From Defluviicoccus sp046348835 (GTDB lineage: Bacteria > Pseudomonadota > Alphaproteobacteria > Rhodospirillales > Defluviicoccaceae): DNA of 64,000 nucleotides. The stretch is taken from positions 558,001 through 622,000 of the forward strand of contig JAXMDM010000004.1 of NCBI GenBank assembly GCA_046348835.1, given 5' to 3'. The position numbers were made by a program, and so were the translations under genes. Positions 1 to 9,475 of this stretch are shown piece after piece; the stretch's first letter is position 1, and every line of letters starts with the position of its first letter. Under the pieces are notes generated by a model that was given only the letters and a program-made list of their open reading frames with translations, searched no databases and was not told where the DNA came from.

Positions 1-721
1 ACCGGTTCGCCAATCGGGTGGCGGTCTGCATGAGCAGCGGCCGACGAAGGTTGACGACGTCGGCCGGAATGGAAGGCATCGTCGACGGGTCGCGACCCGA
101 AAATGCGATGATCGTGTCGATGAACTGGCTCAGGCTGCGGTGAAACATCTCGAACGGAAGGACGCAGACGTGATCCTGACCGAATAGGGTCTGATAGTAG
201 GAAATCAGCCGATCGTACATGGCGTAGTCAAAACTCCACCAAGGGACACGGCACATGTGCGGTTCGGGAGGATAGAGAAAACCAAGCAAGGACAGGTCAC
301 CTCCATCCGTGATGTACTGGCTGTACATGGACCGGATGAAGCTCTTCTGCTCCCGGATCACGATGAGGACCCGGGCAGCCGGAAATGCGGAGCGGATCCT
401 GTCGGCGACCAACCGGCTGTCGAAACCACCGGACGCCGGGTAGCCCGATAACCGCTCATGGGAAACCACGAGCGTCTTGTTCTCGGCCGCCGCCGCCGCC
501 GCCTCGTCGCCGATCCGCGAAACGATCTCGGCGGAGAGTCGGTGGAAGCTATTTGAGGCGATGAAGTGCTTGTTGATGAGCCGAAACCGCTCGGAGAGGC
601 GGACGAAGCCGTGCGGTTCGCTCTGGAACAGCTTGCTTTGGATGAATGTCGAAGCCGTCTTATGGTATCCGATGTGGAATAGAATATTGCGATGGTCGAC
701 GGATACAGTGGAATAGGTCAT
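1..721 (-). CDS. Sulfotransferase-like protein, 3' end outside window
   Basis: The reading frame is open from an ATG at 721 to the window edge, giving about 240 residues without the C-terminus. The N-terminus has a P-loop-like 5'-phosphosulfate-binding motif (HIGYHKTAST, about residues 16-25). Near residue 120 there is RVLIVIREQKSFIRSMYSQY, which resembles the 3'-phosphate-binding region of PAPS-dependent sulfotransferases. A Shine-Dalgarno GGGAAGG precedes the ATG. It lies 41 bases downstream of the flippase gene on the same strand, so the two probably form one operon. I infer that it sulfates a surface polysaccharide or a precursor of one. The acceptor cannot be told from sequence. Confidence 0.75.
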   Translation of the reverse strand, partial: MTYSTVSVDHRNILFHIGYHKTASTFIQSKLFQSEPHGFVRLSERFRLINKHFIASNSFHRLSAEIVSRIGDEAAAAAAENKTLVVSHERLSGYPASGGFDSRLVADRIRSAFPAARVLIVIREQKSFIRSMYSQYITDGGDLSLLGFLYPPEPHMCRVPWWSFDYAMYDRLISYYQTLFGQDHVCVLPFEMFHRSLSQFIDTIIAFSGRDPSTMPSIPADVVNLRRPLLMQTATRLANR

Positions 722-762
722 GTCCTTCCCTTGTTCGAGTCGCCATTAGGACGGCTGAGTTC

Positions 763-2121
763 CTACTTTCGCTTACCCCGGGTCAGGCGTATCAGCCTCG
801 CAAGATCGGCCGGGCGAAAGGACGGCAGGGTCGATACCCCGACGAACCTACGACAGTAATAGGACAACAGAAAATTTCTGGAGATCATGCTGATTGCCGA
901 GCCGACCGCTACCCCGACCGCGCCGAATTCCTTGACCAGGGCCAGACACAGCAGCAAAGACACAAACATGAACACGAGGCTGTTCTTGGTGATCAGCGAG
1001 TGGTGCCCGGTCATCTGCAGAAGCTGGATTCGGTTCCCGGACGCGGCACCGCTGAACCGGCCGATAGCCAGGATGACCAGCACCGTGGATCCGGTTTCAA
1101 AAACCGGTCCATACACGGTCCCCATGATGAATTTGGGGAAGAGGATGTAGGCTAAGGTGAACGGCAGGGCAAAAAGAGCCCCGGCCGTGGCCGTGGCCCT
1201 GGTGAGCCGCTGGAGATTCTGAAGGTTGCCCTCCTTGTAGGCGGATGCGAGGGCGGGAGGGATCACCAGATTGATGCTGGTCATGATGAAAAGGAGAAGG
1301 AGCGTCAGGCGCTGCGCCGCGCCATAGATCGCCACTTCTTTCTCGGTTGCGAAAAATCCCAGTACCCACAGATCGACCCGCAGCGCCAGTTCCGCCATCA
1401 CCGCCTGCAGCATCAGCGGGAAGTTGAGGCCGGCCATGGCGCGAACCGATTTTTCGGCGGTACTGCCGTCGCCGCTGGTGCGGCCGCGCATGAATCGGAT
1501 CATCAGCAGGATGATCACACAGCCGAGCGCGGCGGCGACGCAAAAGTAGATGACGAGAACGGTGTCGATATCGGTTTTCTCGCCCAGCAACCAATAGATG
1601 CCGGCGATGGAAACTACCCCGACCTGGCGGGGTATGCTCATCAGGAAAGTGCCGAAGCTATAGAGGCGAACGCCACGAAAAAATGCAGAGCCGCACAGTT
1701 CGATGGCGCGCATCGAGACGATGCCGTAAATGAAAGCGGCGGATGCCAGGGAGAGATTTTTACCAAACAGCATCGTGCCGAAGAAGGGCCAACTCGCAGC
1801 GTAAGCGAGGACAAGGCCGATGGAGGCAAGGGCGAATAGATAAAGGCTTTGTCGAATAGTGATTCGAACGGCTGCCCAATCGTCCGCCTTGCTGGAAATC
1901 CCAACAACTTTCAGAAGTGCCGTCGGTAAGCCAAAAGAAGCCGCCTGACTCCACAAGAAGACGAATTGTTGGACGAGGAAAAAGACCCCAAGGTCCTGAA
2001 GGCTCAGAATGCGGGCCATCACCGCACCGACGAGGATGTCGAGAAGGCCCGAACTCGCGCGCATGACCATGCTGGTCAGCGTCGCGATCTTTAGAGAATC
2101 CACCCTCTTAAGCACTGACAT
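763..2121 (-). CDS. Wzx-type polysaccharide flippase (MOP superfamily)
   Basis: This 452-residue protein is hydrophobic throughout, with about 12 predicted membrane segments. It begins with a short basic stretch followed by SMVMRASSGLLDILVGAVMA, typical of oligosaccharide flippases and O-antigen translocases of the MATE/MOP superfamily. Members move lipid-linked repeat units across the inner membrane. The gene is transcribed with the sulfotransferase below it and divergently from the BY-kinase gene at 3049. This places it in an exopolysaccharide or capsule locus. Substrate is unknown, and which glycosyltransferases supply it is not visible here. Confidence 0.85.
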   Translation of the reverse strand: MSVLKRVDSLKIATLTSMVMRASSGLLDILVGAVMARILSLQDLGVFFLVQQFVFLWSQAASFGLPTALLKVVGISSKADDWAAVRITIRQSLYLFALASIGLVLAYAASWPFFGTMLFGKNLSLASAAFIYGIVSMRAIELCGSAFFRGVRLYSFGTFLMSIPRQVGVVSIAGIYWLLGEKTDIDTVLVIYFCVAAALGCVIILLMIRFMRGRTSGDGSTAEKSVRAMAGLNFPLMLQAVMAELALRVDLWVLGFFATEKEVAIYGAAQRLTLLLLFIMTSINLVIPPALASAYKEGNLQNLQRLTRATATAGALFALPFTLAYILFPKFIMGTVYGPVFETGSTVLVILAIGRFSGAASGNRIQLLQMTGHHSLITKNSLVFMFVSLLLCLALVKEFGAVGVAVGSAISMISRNFLLSYYCRRFVGVSTLPSFRPADLARLIRLTRGKRK

Positions 2122-3048
2122 GACCGACTTGGCCCTTTTCTCAGGGGAGCACGAGGCTGCCGCCGCCCCCGCGAGGCGCCGGCGTCAGATCTTGAGCGGG
2201 TCGCTTGCGCCGCGACCGATCCTAGCGACCAGACGTTTGCCAATGATGCGCTGCAATACCCGGTCCGACGCCGCTAGATACCCCAAATACGCCTCGGCCC
2301 CAAGCCTTCGCTCCGAAGGGGGCGGCGAACTGCGCGGCTCCCGAGACGAAGCAGTGTGGGTGGGGGAGATATCACCTCTCCCTAATCGGCCCTGTGATCT
2401 GTGTCACGCAATCTTAGGCGAGATGCCCGCATACTGAGGACGGACGGGTGCAAGGAAGGGTCCCGGCACGTCGGCGCGAAGTCCGCGCGATTCCATCGGG
2501 ATCGGCAGGCTGTACGGCCAGTGCGACAAAAAACTGGACAGTGCGTTTCGGGAATGGCTACTGTGCACACGCGAGATGCGGGCCTGACCAAAACGTTGCT
2601 GGGGGAGGCGCGCCGATGGTTTGTGGCCCGAACGCTGTGGTTGGTACGGGTAAGCGCCCGACGCACCATGCGCGGGTTATAGCTCCTGGCGCCGGATCTT
2701 CCGGTGGAGTGTGTATGCGCCGCATCTGGGGTGCGGTACTGCCGGCACGCCACCGGGTATGGACACCCGCAGCGGCGGCGGCGCCCAGAACTTTTTCGCC
2801 CACAATGATCGCCACAGGGCAACGAGGATCGGTTGTGGTCGAGCAGCGACCGCAGGGGATCGCCCGGCAGGTAGGTCGCCTCCAAGGGGAGACGATGGGA
2901 AACGACCGCGGACGGACGGCTTGCGAAGCACCGGGCACGCGCGGTTGGCATCATGCCGGAGATTGCAGCATCACCGATATCGTCGCCCTTACCGACGTCG
3001 ACACCACCAGTTGCGCGCGGGCCGTTTCAGCACGTGAAGGGATAGAGC
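2122..3048. other. 927-base divergent intergenic region
   Basis: There is no convincing gene between the divergent flippase and BY-kinase genes. The open frames on both strands are short, Arg/Pro/Cys-rich and unlike any family, as expected of noncoding high-GC DNA. A CRP-like palindrome lies at 2393-2408. A CAGTGCG heptamer is repeated at about 2518 and 2539. The length is unusual for a gap in this window and could hold promoters for both transcripts, an unannotated RNA, or gene debris. Confidence 0.6.
2393..2408. promoter_or_regulatory. CRP/FNR-family-like operator
   Basis: The sequence TGTGATCTGTGTCACG matches 9 of 10 half-site bases of the CRP consensus TGTGA-N6-TCACA. It lies in the gap between the divergent flippase and BY-kinase genes, where a regulator of both could bind. 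A one-mismatch site is expected about twice by chance in a window this size, so only its position favours it. Confidence 0.35.
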
Positions 3049-5307
3049 GTGAACAGGATTGATCAAACTGACCTGGTACCGGAGTTTCGTGCTTCCCGGC
3101 CCATCGACACTCCACCCCCGGAACTGAGCATCGGCGAGCTGCTGCGTAAAGTCTGGTCGCGGAGATGGTTCCTCGTCGCGGTCGTAACGACCCTCATGCT
3201 GTTGTCGCTGGTGGTCACCTTCCTGATTACGCCGATGTACTCGTCCGATGCGAGCATCCTGATCGGCAACCGCGACCGGACCCTCGACGAGTTTCAGGCT
3301 GCGGTGTCGGCCATACCGACGGTGCCCGAGGCGGTGCAGAGCGAGGTGGCGATTCTTAAGTCGACCGAACTCGCCGGCAAGGTCGTCGATGCGCTCAACC
3401 TAATGCAGGATCCTGAGTTCAACGTCGCCCTTCAGCCCGATACGATTATCGATGACCTGAAGGACTACATCAAGGCGGGTGTGGTCGTGGTCAAGGGCTG
3501 GCTCGGCATCCCATTGCCGCCCGAGTTGACGGATGAGCAGAAGCAACAGCAGCAGTACGTTCAAACCGTCGATGCATTCCTCGACAATTTGTCGGTCACC
3601 CCGGCCACCGGATCGTGGGTGATCACCGTCGATTTTACCTCGGCCAGTCCGGAACGGGCGGCTCAGGTTGCCAACACTTTGACCGATCTGTACATCACGG
3701 ATCAGCTGGATGCCAAATACGAGGCGACCAAGAAAGGGGCCGACTGGCTCGCCGGCAAGATTGCCGAGCTGCGTCAGAACGTCGTCGACGCGGAAAAGGC
3801 GGTGGAGGTCTTCCGAAGCAAGTCCGGTCTGTTGAGCGGGTCGCGCGGAACCTTGATCGAACAGCAGATTTCCGATCTCAACACCCAGTTGATCGTTGCG
3901 CGCACGGCGCGGAGCGAGCTCGAGTCGCGGTTGTCGCAGATACAGCGCATGGCCCGCTCGCCGGGCGGTGCTCAGGCGGCTGCCGATGTTCTCCAGTCGC
4001 CGATCCTTATCGAACTCTCCAACCAAGAGACGCTGGCCAAGCGAACGGTCGCCGAACTGGCGCAGGACATGGGCGACCGGCATCCGAAGATCATCGCCGC
4101 GCGCGCCGCGCTGGCGGACATTCAGGCGAAGATAGCGGTCGAAATCCGCAAGGTGGCGAGCGGGATCGAGAGCGAGCTCAGCGTCGCCCGCGGCCGCGAG
4201 CAGCGCCTCGACGCTGCCCTCCAGCAACTCAAGGGCAATCTCTCCCAGTCCAACACGGCTGATGTGCAGCTGCGCGCCCTCGAACGCGATGTGGATGCCA
4301 ACCGCTCGGTCCTCGAGGCCTTCCTCGCCCGCTCCGAGCAGCTCCGCTCGCAGATGGACAGCGGCGGCACCTTCCAGCCGGATGCCCGCGTCATCTCGAA
4401 AGGGGTTATCCCGGTTCTGCCGTCGTTCCCGCCGGTGAAGATCTTCCTTGCCATCGCCCTGGTTCTGTCCACCTGCATCGGGCTGTTCCTGATTTTCGTC
4501 ATCGACCAGTTGGAACGCGGCTTCCGAGACAGCAGCCAACTCCAGCAGGCGACCGGCGTGCGCACCCTGACCCTGGTGCCGCGCATCGAGCAGCGGAGCC
4601 AACGCAAATCACCGGCGTCCCTCATCATCGACCAGCCTGGATCGATGTTCAGCGAGTCTGTGCGTTCGCTGTCCACCCGGCTGCTGATTTCTTCGACCGA
4701 TACGCCGCTGAAGCGCATCCTGGTGTCGTCGTCGCTGCCCAACGAGGGCAAGACGACGATCGCTGCGTCATTGGCGCGGGCGCGGGCGGTGGCCGGCCAC
4801 CGGACCGTGCTGATCGAGGGCGACCTGCGTCGACCGAGCTTGCATCGCATCTTCGGCAATCCCAGGGACCCCGGTCTCTCCGATATCGTCTTGGGCAAGG
4901 CCAGCTTGGCCCAGGCGCTCTACAAAGACGACGCCTCGGGCGCCTACATGGTACCGGCCGGTCGCCCGGTCGCCGATCCCTCGGCAATTTTTGGCTCGCC
5001 GCGTTTGCGGGCTCTGCTCGATGCGCTCGGCAAAGAGTTCGACTCGATCATCATCGACTCGCCGCCGTTGATGGTGGCAACGGACGCGCTGGTGCTGTCG
5101 GTTGAAGCCGACTTCACCATTTTCGTCGTTCGCTGGGGAAAGACCACGCGAGAGGTGGCGACGCTCGCCCTTTCGCGTCTCAACGAGACACGGCGCGGTC
5201 CGGTGGCGGCCGTCTTGTCGATGGTCAATCCGCGCCGCCAGGCCCAATACAGCGGCGGCGATGCCGGGTACTTCTACAAGGACGTCCGCAAGTACTACTC
5301 GCGCTAA
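3049..5307 (+). CDS. Polysaccharide co-polymerase / tyrosine autokinase (Wzc/GumC type)
   Basis: This 752-residue inner-membrane protein has a Wzz domain with a first membrane helix near residues 39-61. A long periplasmic region rich in coiled coil follows (about 210-440), then a second helix near 462-486 and a cytoplasmic BY-kinase domain. The kinase shows Walker A (NEGKTT, about 565), Walker A' (LIEGDLRRP, about 588) and Walker B (IIIDSPP, about 667). It ends in a Tyr-rich tail (YFYKDVRKYYSR) where autophosphorylation is expected. Such proteins control chain length and export of exopolysaccharide. The start is GTG with AAGGGA upstream. It is divergent from the flippase and sulfotransferase genes. 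Confidence 0.92.
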   Translation: MNRIDQTDLVPEFRASRPIDTPPPELSIGELLRKVWSRRWFLVAVVTTLMLLSLVVTFLITPMYSSDASILIGNRDRTLDEFQAAVSAIPTVPEAVQSEVAILKSTELAGKVVDALNLMQDPEFNVALQPDTIIDDLKDYIKAGVVVVKGWLGIPLPPELTDEQKQQQQYVQTVDAFLDNLSVTPATGSWVITVDFTSASPERAAQVANTLTDLYITDQLDAKYEATKKGADWLAGKIAELRQNVVDAEKAVEVFRSKSGLLSGSRGTLIEQQISDLNTQLIVARTARSELESRLSQIQRMARSPGGAQAAADVLQSPILIELSNQETLAKRTVAELAQDMGDRHPKIIAARAALADIQAKIAVEIRKVASGIESELSVARGREQRLDAALQQLKGNLSQSNTADVQLRALERDVDANRSVLEAFLARSEQLRSQMDSGGTFQPDARVISKGVIPVLPSFPPVKIFLAIALVLSTCIGLFLIFVIDQLERGFRDSSQLQQATGVRTLTLVPRIEQRSQRKSPASLIIDQPGSMFSESVRSLSTRLLISSTDTPLKRILVSSSLPNEGKTTIAASLARARAVAGHRTVLIEGDLRRPSLHRIFGNPRDPGLSDIVLGKASLAQALYKDDASGAYMVPAGRPVADPSAIFGSPRLRALLDALGKEFDSIIIDSPPLMVATDALVLSVEADFTIFVVRWGKTTREVATLALSRLNETRRGPVAAVLSMVNPRRQAQYSGGDAGYFYKDVRKYYSR

Positions 5308-5327
5308 ATCGCTTCCAGCTCCGAAGG

Positions 5328-5360
5328 AGGCGCGGGACGGCCGGCCGCCGTCTCGCGCCT
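5328..5360. terminator. Hairpin terminator between convergent genes
   Basis: A 13-base-pair stem (5328-5340 with 5348-5360, one G-T wobble) with a 7-base loop is followed by CTTCTGTTATTT. It sits 20 bases past the BY-kinase stop and before the convergent glycosidase stop, so it may serve both strands. Confidence 0.7.
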
Positions 5361-5406
5361 CTTCTGTTATTTCGCAGCCGGGAGCAGCGCCGCCTGACGG
5401 GGGCGA

Positions 5407-7584
5407 TCAGCGGAGATAGGCGCCGTCGCTGCCGATCCTGCCGGGACCGTTCAGCACGTAGATGCCGGCCGAGTTTGCCCGGACGTGAAACGACAGGCTG
5501 CCGTTGCCGACATCGACGACGCGACCGCTCACCGCATCGCGATAGGTTCCGTTGCGAATGTTGCCGACGGTCACCTCCTCGTCCCGGCCGATGGCGAGGC
5601 CGACCACGGCGTAGCTGCGACCGTTGTCGAAGTCGCGAACGAAGCTGATGCCGCTGCCCCACTCATGGATGTCGCGCATCTGCCCCTTCTGCAGCGCCGG
5701 GACCGCCCGCCGGATCTCATTGAGACGCTTGATGTGCTGGTAGAGGGGGTGCGACTGGGTCGCGGCCAGGCGATCGTCGGTCAGGTGATCGCCGAAGTAG
5801 GCGCGGCCGGTACGGTCGAGGGTGTCGTTCTGCTCGACGATGTCCTGCGGCGCCCCCTTCATGAACTCGATCTCCTCACCGTAGTATAGGCAGGGGATGC
5901 CGCGGACGGTCCACAGGACATTGTAAGCAGCGGCCGCCATCCACTGTTCCCCCTTGAACCGGAACCGGAAATCGTTATCGGGACCGACGTCGTGGTTCTG
6001 CAGGAAGGTGATCAGGGTCGTCGGATCGCCGTAGATCCAGTCCATGGACATTGCCTGCGCCAGTCCCTGGTAATGGCCGCGGCTGACATTGTCGCGGAAC
6101 GAGGAGAACAGGCCGAAGTCGAGGACGGCAAAGCCGGAGTCGCCGCCGGAGGTGGGGTTGCGCGGATCGTTGCCGAGGCGGGTATACCACCAGGGACGGA
6201 TCGGCGACGGTCCGTTGTCGCCCCCGCCCATGTCGCCCCAGCCATAGCCCTTGACCAGGTTCTCTCCGAAGACGAACAGGCCGGGCTTGTGGGCTTTCCA
6301 GGCGTTCACGTACTCCAGCAGGTTATTCCGTTCGATGTGCTTGACCGTGTCGATGCGCAGCGCATCGACACCCATGTCCAGGTAGCGATCGATCGCGCCG
6401 ATGATGTAGTCCTTGACGTTCTGGCGCTCGGTCGCCAGGTCGAGACAGTCGCCGGCAATGTGTTTTTGCTGCAGCGGATGGGCGCTTTCCCAGTCGCCGC
6501 CGGCGATGAATCCTTCCTGGTGATACCAGTTCGGATCGAGGGTTGACGCATCGATGCCGAAGAAGCGTCCCGGCTCGTATCCCGGACGGGGAACGGTCTG
6601 GCCGGTCTTCGGGTCGACGAGCGGCGTCCGACCCTCGGGGTCCGACAGGTGCCGCTGGCGATACCAGTCCGGTGCCAAGGGATTGTCGATATCGTCGCGG
6701 TTGGGCCAGGCGTAGTTGCCGAGGTTCCCTTTGTAGGGACCGTAGTCGATCCGTCCCTGCTCCGAGCCCTGCGGGACGTAATATTTGATCGGCAGGTGGT
6801 CCACATGAACGACGCCGCGAATGCCGAACTGACAGGAGTGGTTGATCACCACGTCCTGGATGATCTTGATGCCGCGCGCGTGGGCGGCATCAATGAGAGC
6901 CTGATAGGTCGCGCCAGGGCTTTCCAGACGGGGGTCGATCCGTGTCCAGTCGTACGGGTGATAGCCGTGATAATCGAGCCCGGAACGGTTCTCTACCGGC
7001 GGGGTGATCCAGATGGCGGTGAACCCCAGGTCGCGGATGTAGTCGAGCCGCTCCATCAGCCCCTTGAAGTCGCCGCGCCAATGGGGATCGGTCGGCTGCC
7101 CGGCGGCGTCGAAGGCAATGCGGTCGCGGCAGAAGAAGTTGTTGGAAGGATCGCCATCGTAGAACCGGGTGGTGATCAGAAAATAGATCGTCTCCTCGCG
7201 GAAGTCGGTTCCGGTGAGGGTCGCATCGGCGAGGGCGGCCGGAGCGGCTGCGGCTGCGGCTGGCGCATCGGTCCCGGGCGTTGGCCCGGTCGTCCCCCCC
7301 GGCATCCCACCCGGTGCCGCGTCCGACCAGCGCTCGTCGAGGTCGAACCAACCCTCTCGATCCCGATAAAGGTCGGCCGTCTGCCGGCCGGCGTCGTCGT
7401 TGAAGACGAGACTGATCGCCGCGATGTCCGGGAGTTCCAGACTGAACCAGCCATCGCCGTCGGCATTCATCCGAACGCCGGGCCAGGCGGTGCTGCCGCC
7501 ACCGGGGTTCGCGTTCCAGTAGTGAAGGAAGAGGGAGGCCCCCCAGTCGAGGGGCTTGCGAAAGTGCAGCGAGAAACCGGCCAT
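5407..7584 (-). CDS. GH13 alpha-amylase-family glycosidase with N-terminal starch-binding-like module
   Basis: This 725-residue protein has an N-terminal beta-sandwich module (residues 1 to about 90) resembling a starch-binding module, an Ala/Pro-rich linker, then a GH13 barrel. All four GH13 signature regions are present: DVVINHS (about 241), RIDTVKH with the nucleophile Asp (about 410), FVFGENL with the acid Glu (about 438), and QNHDVGPD (about 530). I chose the ATG at 7584 because AAGGAAA lies just upstream. An upstream ATG at 7635 lacks a ribosome site. I see no signal peptide, so it is probably cytoplasmic and acts on glycogen or maltodextrin. No glycogen gene is adjacent. Confidence 0.88.
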   Translation of the reverse strand: MAGFSLHFRKPLDWGASLFLHYWNANPGGGSTAWPGVRMNADGDGWFSLELPDIAAISLVFNDDAGRQTADLYRDREGWFDLDERWSDAAPGGMPGGTTGPTPGTDAPAAAAAAPAALADATLTGTDFREETIYFLITTRFYDGDPSNNFFCRDRIAFDAAGQPTDPHWRGDFKGLMERLDYIRDLGFTAIWITPPVENRSGLDYHGYHPYDWTRIDPRLESPGATYQALIDAAHARGIKIIQDVVINHSCQFGIRGVVHVDHLPIKYYVPQGSEQGRIDYGPYKGNLGNYAWPNRDDIDNPLAPDWYRQRHLSDPEGRTPLVDPKTGQTVPRPGYEPGRFFGIDASTLDPNWYHQEGFIAGGDWESAHPLQQKHIAGDCLDLATERQNVKDYIIGAIDRYLDMGVDALRIDTVKHIERNNLLEYVNAWKAHKPGLFVFGENLVKGYGWGDMGGGDNGPSPIRPWWYTRLGNDPRNPTSGGDSGFAVLDFGLFSSFRDNVSRGHYQGLAQAMSMDWIYGDPTTLITFLQNHDVGPDNDFRFRFKGEQWMAAAAYNVLWTVRGIPCLYYGEEIEFMKGAPQDIVEQNDTLDRTGRAYFGDHLTDDRLAATQSHPLYQHIKRLNEIRRAVPALQKGQMRDIHEWGSGISFVRDFDNGRSYAVVGLAIGRDEEVTVGNIRNGTYRDAVSGRVVDVGNGSLSFHVRANSAGIYVLNGPGRIGSDGAYLR

Positions 7585-7780
7585 GTGCTTTCCTTGGAAA
7601 CCGGCGCGGGCATGCGGCCGGGATTTTTTTGGCATGGAATGGTTGGCAGAACGGAGCCCGGCCTGACATTGGCCGGGCGAGGACGACGGGTGATCTTAGC
7701 CGATCATATCGGGGTTGGTCTCCCGTCGCCGGCGAATGCCGGTGGCGGTGTGCGCCTTCTGGCGCCGTCCCGCCCCGGAC

Positions 7781-9475
7781 TCAGGCGGTGCCCAGGCGGA
7801 GGCGGCGGGTGGCGAGGATGGCGAGAAGGGGGAGTGCCAGGGAAAGGAGGCCGGCGCTGATCATCAGCAGACCGAGCTGGCTGTAGTCGGCGTGTACCGT
7901 AATCGCCCCCGTCGCTGGGTCGGAGACCTGACGGGTGACGATGAAGATCTCGTTGAGATATTTGGTGCCGAGCTGCCCCAGCGCCAGCGCCAGGTTGGTG
8001 AACGAGGCCATCACCGCGAAGTAGGTCGCCTTCAGCCCGATCGGCGCCGAGTTAGCGATCCAGGCCAGCATCGGGATCATCGAAATTTGCATCAGTGGCG
8101 ACTCCAGGGCGGTGTCGACGAGGGCGATGAATCGCGCGTCGACCAATCCGCCCGTTCTCGCCGCCGTCCATTCGTGCAAGCCGTAGTACATGCCGAGCAG
8201 CGGCAATCCGAGGAACGCGCCGAGGACCGCCAAGATCATGACGATCCGGGCAATCGAATGCTCGGCAACGTAATGGCGAAACAGGAACAGGCCGGCAAGG
8301 GTGATGCCGCTGCCGATGAGCGCCAGGACCGAGAGAAATTGCTGATCGAAGTGCAGGTTATCGATCATCCACCAGGTGACGCCGGGGCCGGGCGTCGGCG
8401 TTGCCCGATAGGCGAAGATGACGATCGCGGTGCCGACCAGGGTGTGTCGGGAAACGGGCTCGAGGGCGGTCAGCAGCCGTCGCATCAGGAACACGACGAT
8501 GGCCAGCGATCCGCCGAAGATCAGCTCCTGAGCGAAGGGCAGTCCGCTGACGCCAAGGCCGACCGAGAGAACGGCGAACGCAAGGCTGCCACCGAGGATT
8601 GCCCAGTTGGGCCTGACCTCGCCCGTCGCACTCTCCCCCGGCGGTACCGCATTCCCGGAAACACCCAGGCGTCGCACGCGTTGCCGCTGCCGGCGTTTGA
8701 GAAAGGAAGCGAGCAGGACGCCCGAAACGGAAAGCAGGGGAACGATGAGCGAGGCAGTATAGACCTTCTGATAGATCAGGGCCTTCTCTGCCGGGGCGAG
8801 AGTATCGACGCCACGGAACATATAGACATTGATCAGGGCGACGAGAACGCCGCCGCCAATGATGGCGACGCGGCCCAGCGTCTGCACCGTCGTGTTCATG
8901 AGCTTGCGCTGGCCTTCGTCGATGGGCCGGCCCTGCGCATCGACCCGCGGCACGGCCTCGACCGTCATCGCGTCGGCGACGACGTCCTGGAGCACGAAGC
9001 CGATGGGTGCCAGCAGCGCCGAGGCCACGTACCACGCCTCCACCGACATCACCCGCCCCATCGCCTCTGCATCGGCGAGCAGCCCGACCATGATCAGCAG
9101 GCTCGCCGCCAGCAGCAGGGCGCCCAGGTACACCAACGCCGATTTGTAGTTCCAGATCAGATCGACGATGTGGCCGAGCGGCATTTTCAGGGCCCACGGA
9201 ATGCCGGCCCAGAAGCCGAGCGAGGCAAGGAAGGCGGCGGAGAGACCGAGGTAGTCCTTGACGAAGAATACGCCGACGATGCCGGTGAGCCCGGAAACGC
9301 CGGCGGCCGCATAGACCATCAGCGGTGGCAGATAGGAAAGCCGCATTTCCCGGCCAAGCTGGAGGATCGTCCGATCGATCCATCGGCCGAAACCGGCGGC
9401 GATCCCCGCTGCCTGTGCGACGACGGGTCCGGGGCGGGCTCCGGGGGGAGCGGGCGGCATCTTGAACAGGGTCAC
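7781..9475 (-). CDS. BT1/MFS-type transporter (folate-biopterin transporter-like)
   Basis: This 564-residue membrane protein has about 12-14 hydrophobic segments. The pattern after the first helix (VKDYLGLSAAFLASLGFWAG, then KMPLGHIVDLIW) and LQDVVADAMTVEAV resemble the BT1 folate/biopterin transporter family and related major facilitator proteins. Its ATG overlaps the metY stop by four bases (ATGA), so the two are translationally coupled. Coupling to a sulfhydrylase could hint at a sulfur or amino-acid metabolite as substrate, but that is inference. The family assignment is moderate and the substrate is unknown. Confidence 0.6.
   Translation of the reverse strand: MTLFKMPPAPPGARPGPVVAQAAGIAAGFGRWIDRTILQLGREMRLSYLPPLMVYAAAGVSGLTGIVGVFFVKDYLGLSAAFLASLGFWAGIPWALKMPLGHIVDLIWNYKSALVYLGALLLAASLLIMVGLLADAEAMGRVMSVEAWYVASALLAPIGFVLQDVVADAMTVEAVPRVDAQGRPIDEGQRKLMNTTVQTLGRVAIIGGGVLVALINVYMFRGVDTLAPAEKALIYQKVYTASLIVPLLSVSGVLLASFLKRRQRQRVRRLGVSGNAVPPGESATGEVRPNWAILGGSLAFAVLSVGLGVSGLPFAQELIFGGSLAIVVFLMRRLLTALEPVSRHTLVGTAIVIFAYRATPTPGPGVTWWMIDNLHFDQQFLSVLALIGSGITLAGLFLFRHYVAEHSIARIVMILAVLGAFLGLPLLGMYYGLHEWTAARTGGLVDARFIALVDTALESPLMQISMIPMLAWIANSAPIGLKATYFAVMASFTNLALALGQLGTKYLNEIFIVTRQVSDPATGAITVHADYSQLGLLMISAGLLSLALPLLAILATRRLRLGTA

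Noticed and set aside
2448..3062. A 204-residue open frame in the long divergent gap, and a 190-residue frame on the opposite strand
   Set aside because: Both are Arg-, Pro- and Cys-rich with no recognisable motif and run into the next gene. Their composition matches noncoding high-GC DNA.
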